Assembly (NCBI GenBank): GCA_017961965.1 | Contig: JAGCWG010000316.1 | Span: 1-6,019 of the forward strand | Reading direction: 5' to 3' | Origin: Bacteroidaceae bacterium | Lineage (GTDB): Bacteria; Bacteroidota; Bacteroidia; Bacteroidales; Bacteroidaceae | Length of the DNA: 6,019 bases | Shown here: piece by piece, positions 5,958 through 6,019 of the stretch | How positions within the stretch are numbered: the first letter of the stretch is position 1 | How the letters are laid out: each line of letters begins with the position of its first letter | Translations under genes and position numbers: made by a program | The notes under the pieces: model-generated | The model's database searches: none | The model's input: the letters and a program-made list of their open reading frames with translations, nothing else | What the model was told of the DNA's origin: nothing

Positions 5958-6019
5958 GAGACTAAAGTCTCTTGCCCGTGAGACTACAGTTTCTTGCACA
6001 AGAGTCTACAGTCTCACGG
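5958..6019. repeat. imperfect 22-base palindromic tandem repeats at the window edge
   Basis: Three consecutive units begin at 5958, 5980 and 6002, each starting GAGACT or GAGTCT, with AGTCTC or AGTTTC eight bases into the unit. The first contains the palindrome GAGACTAAAGTCTC. A decayed earlier copy may lie at about 5937-5957. CCGTGAGACT (5976-5985) is also the exact reverse complement of AGTCTCACGG (6010-6019), so a larger hairpin can form with a TCTT/AAGA inner stem. The array is cut by the window end, so its full extent is unknown. It has no spacer structure and is not a CRISPR. Confidence 0.65.

Noticed and set aside
5958..6019. CRISPR array
   Set aside because: Units are directly abutting 22-mers without variable spacers, and they differ from each other.

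Overview
The window looks like a chromosomal segment of a Bacteroidota bacterium, most likely Prevotella or a close relative. Three transcription starts carry the phylum's promoter signature (a -33 TTTG, 19-20 bases, then a -7 box close to TAnnTTTG). No gene start has a clear Shine-Dalgarno sequence. Intergenic DNA is very A+T-rich against moderate-G+C genes. The genus is an inference from style, not from a database match.

Layout. (a) 1-397 holds no protein gene. A well-formed promoter at 37-68 and a strong intrinsic terminator at 211-247 bracket a roughly 170-base structured RNA of unknown identity. A nested perfect inverted repeat follows at 297-345. (b) 398-1096, minus strand: a LuxR/NarL-type regulator whose receiver-like half lacks the phospho-acceptor Asp and whose linker is packed with His, Met, Gly and Pro. 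(c) 1097-1399: divergent intergenic region with promoters facing both ways, three short hairpins and repeated TTGCAC-type boxes. (d) 1400-3028, plus strand: an orphan adenylate-forming acyl-CoA ligase, ended by a long hairpin terminator. (e) 3220-5832, minus strand: a probable two-gene transcript, first an M48/Ste24-type membrane zinc protease (5832-4615), then a YihY/BrkB-family membrane protein (4545-3220). A small A/T-rich repeat element separates them. (f) 5833-6019: the protease promoter, then imperfect 22-base palindromic repeats running off the window edge.

How the parts may work together. The protease and the YihY protein are both inner-membrane proteins, and shared transcription suggests envelope maintenance. 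The regulator and ligase are divergent, so the regulator may control the ligase, itself, or both, but nothing shows this directly. The strongest leads for something undescribed are the His/Met-rich regulator, which may sense a metal or haem instead of a phosphate, and the free-standing RNA gene at the left end.
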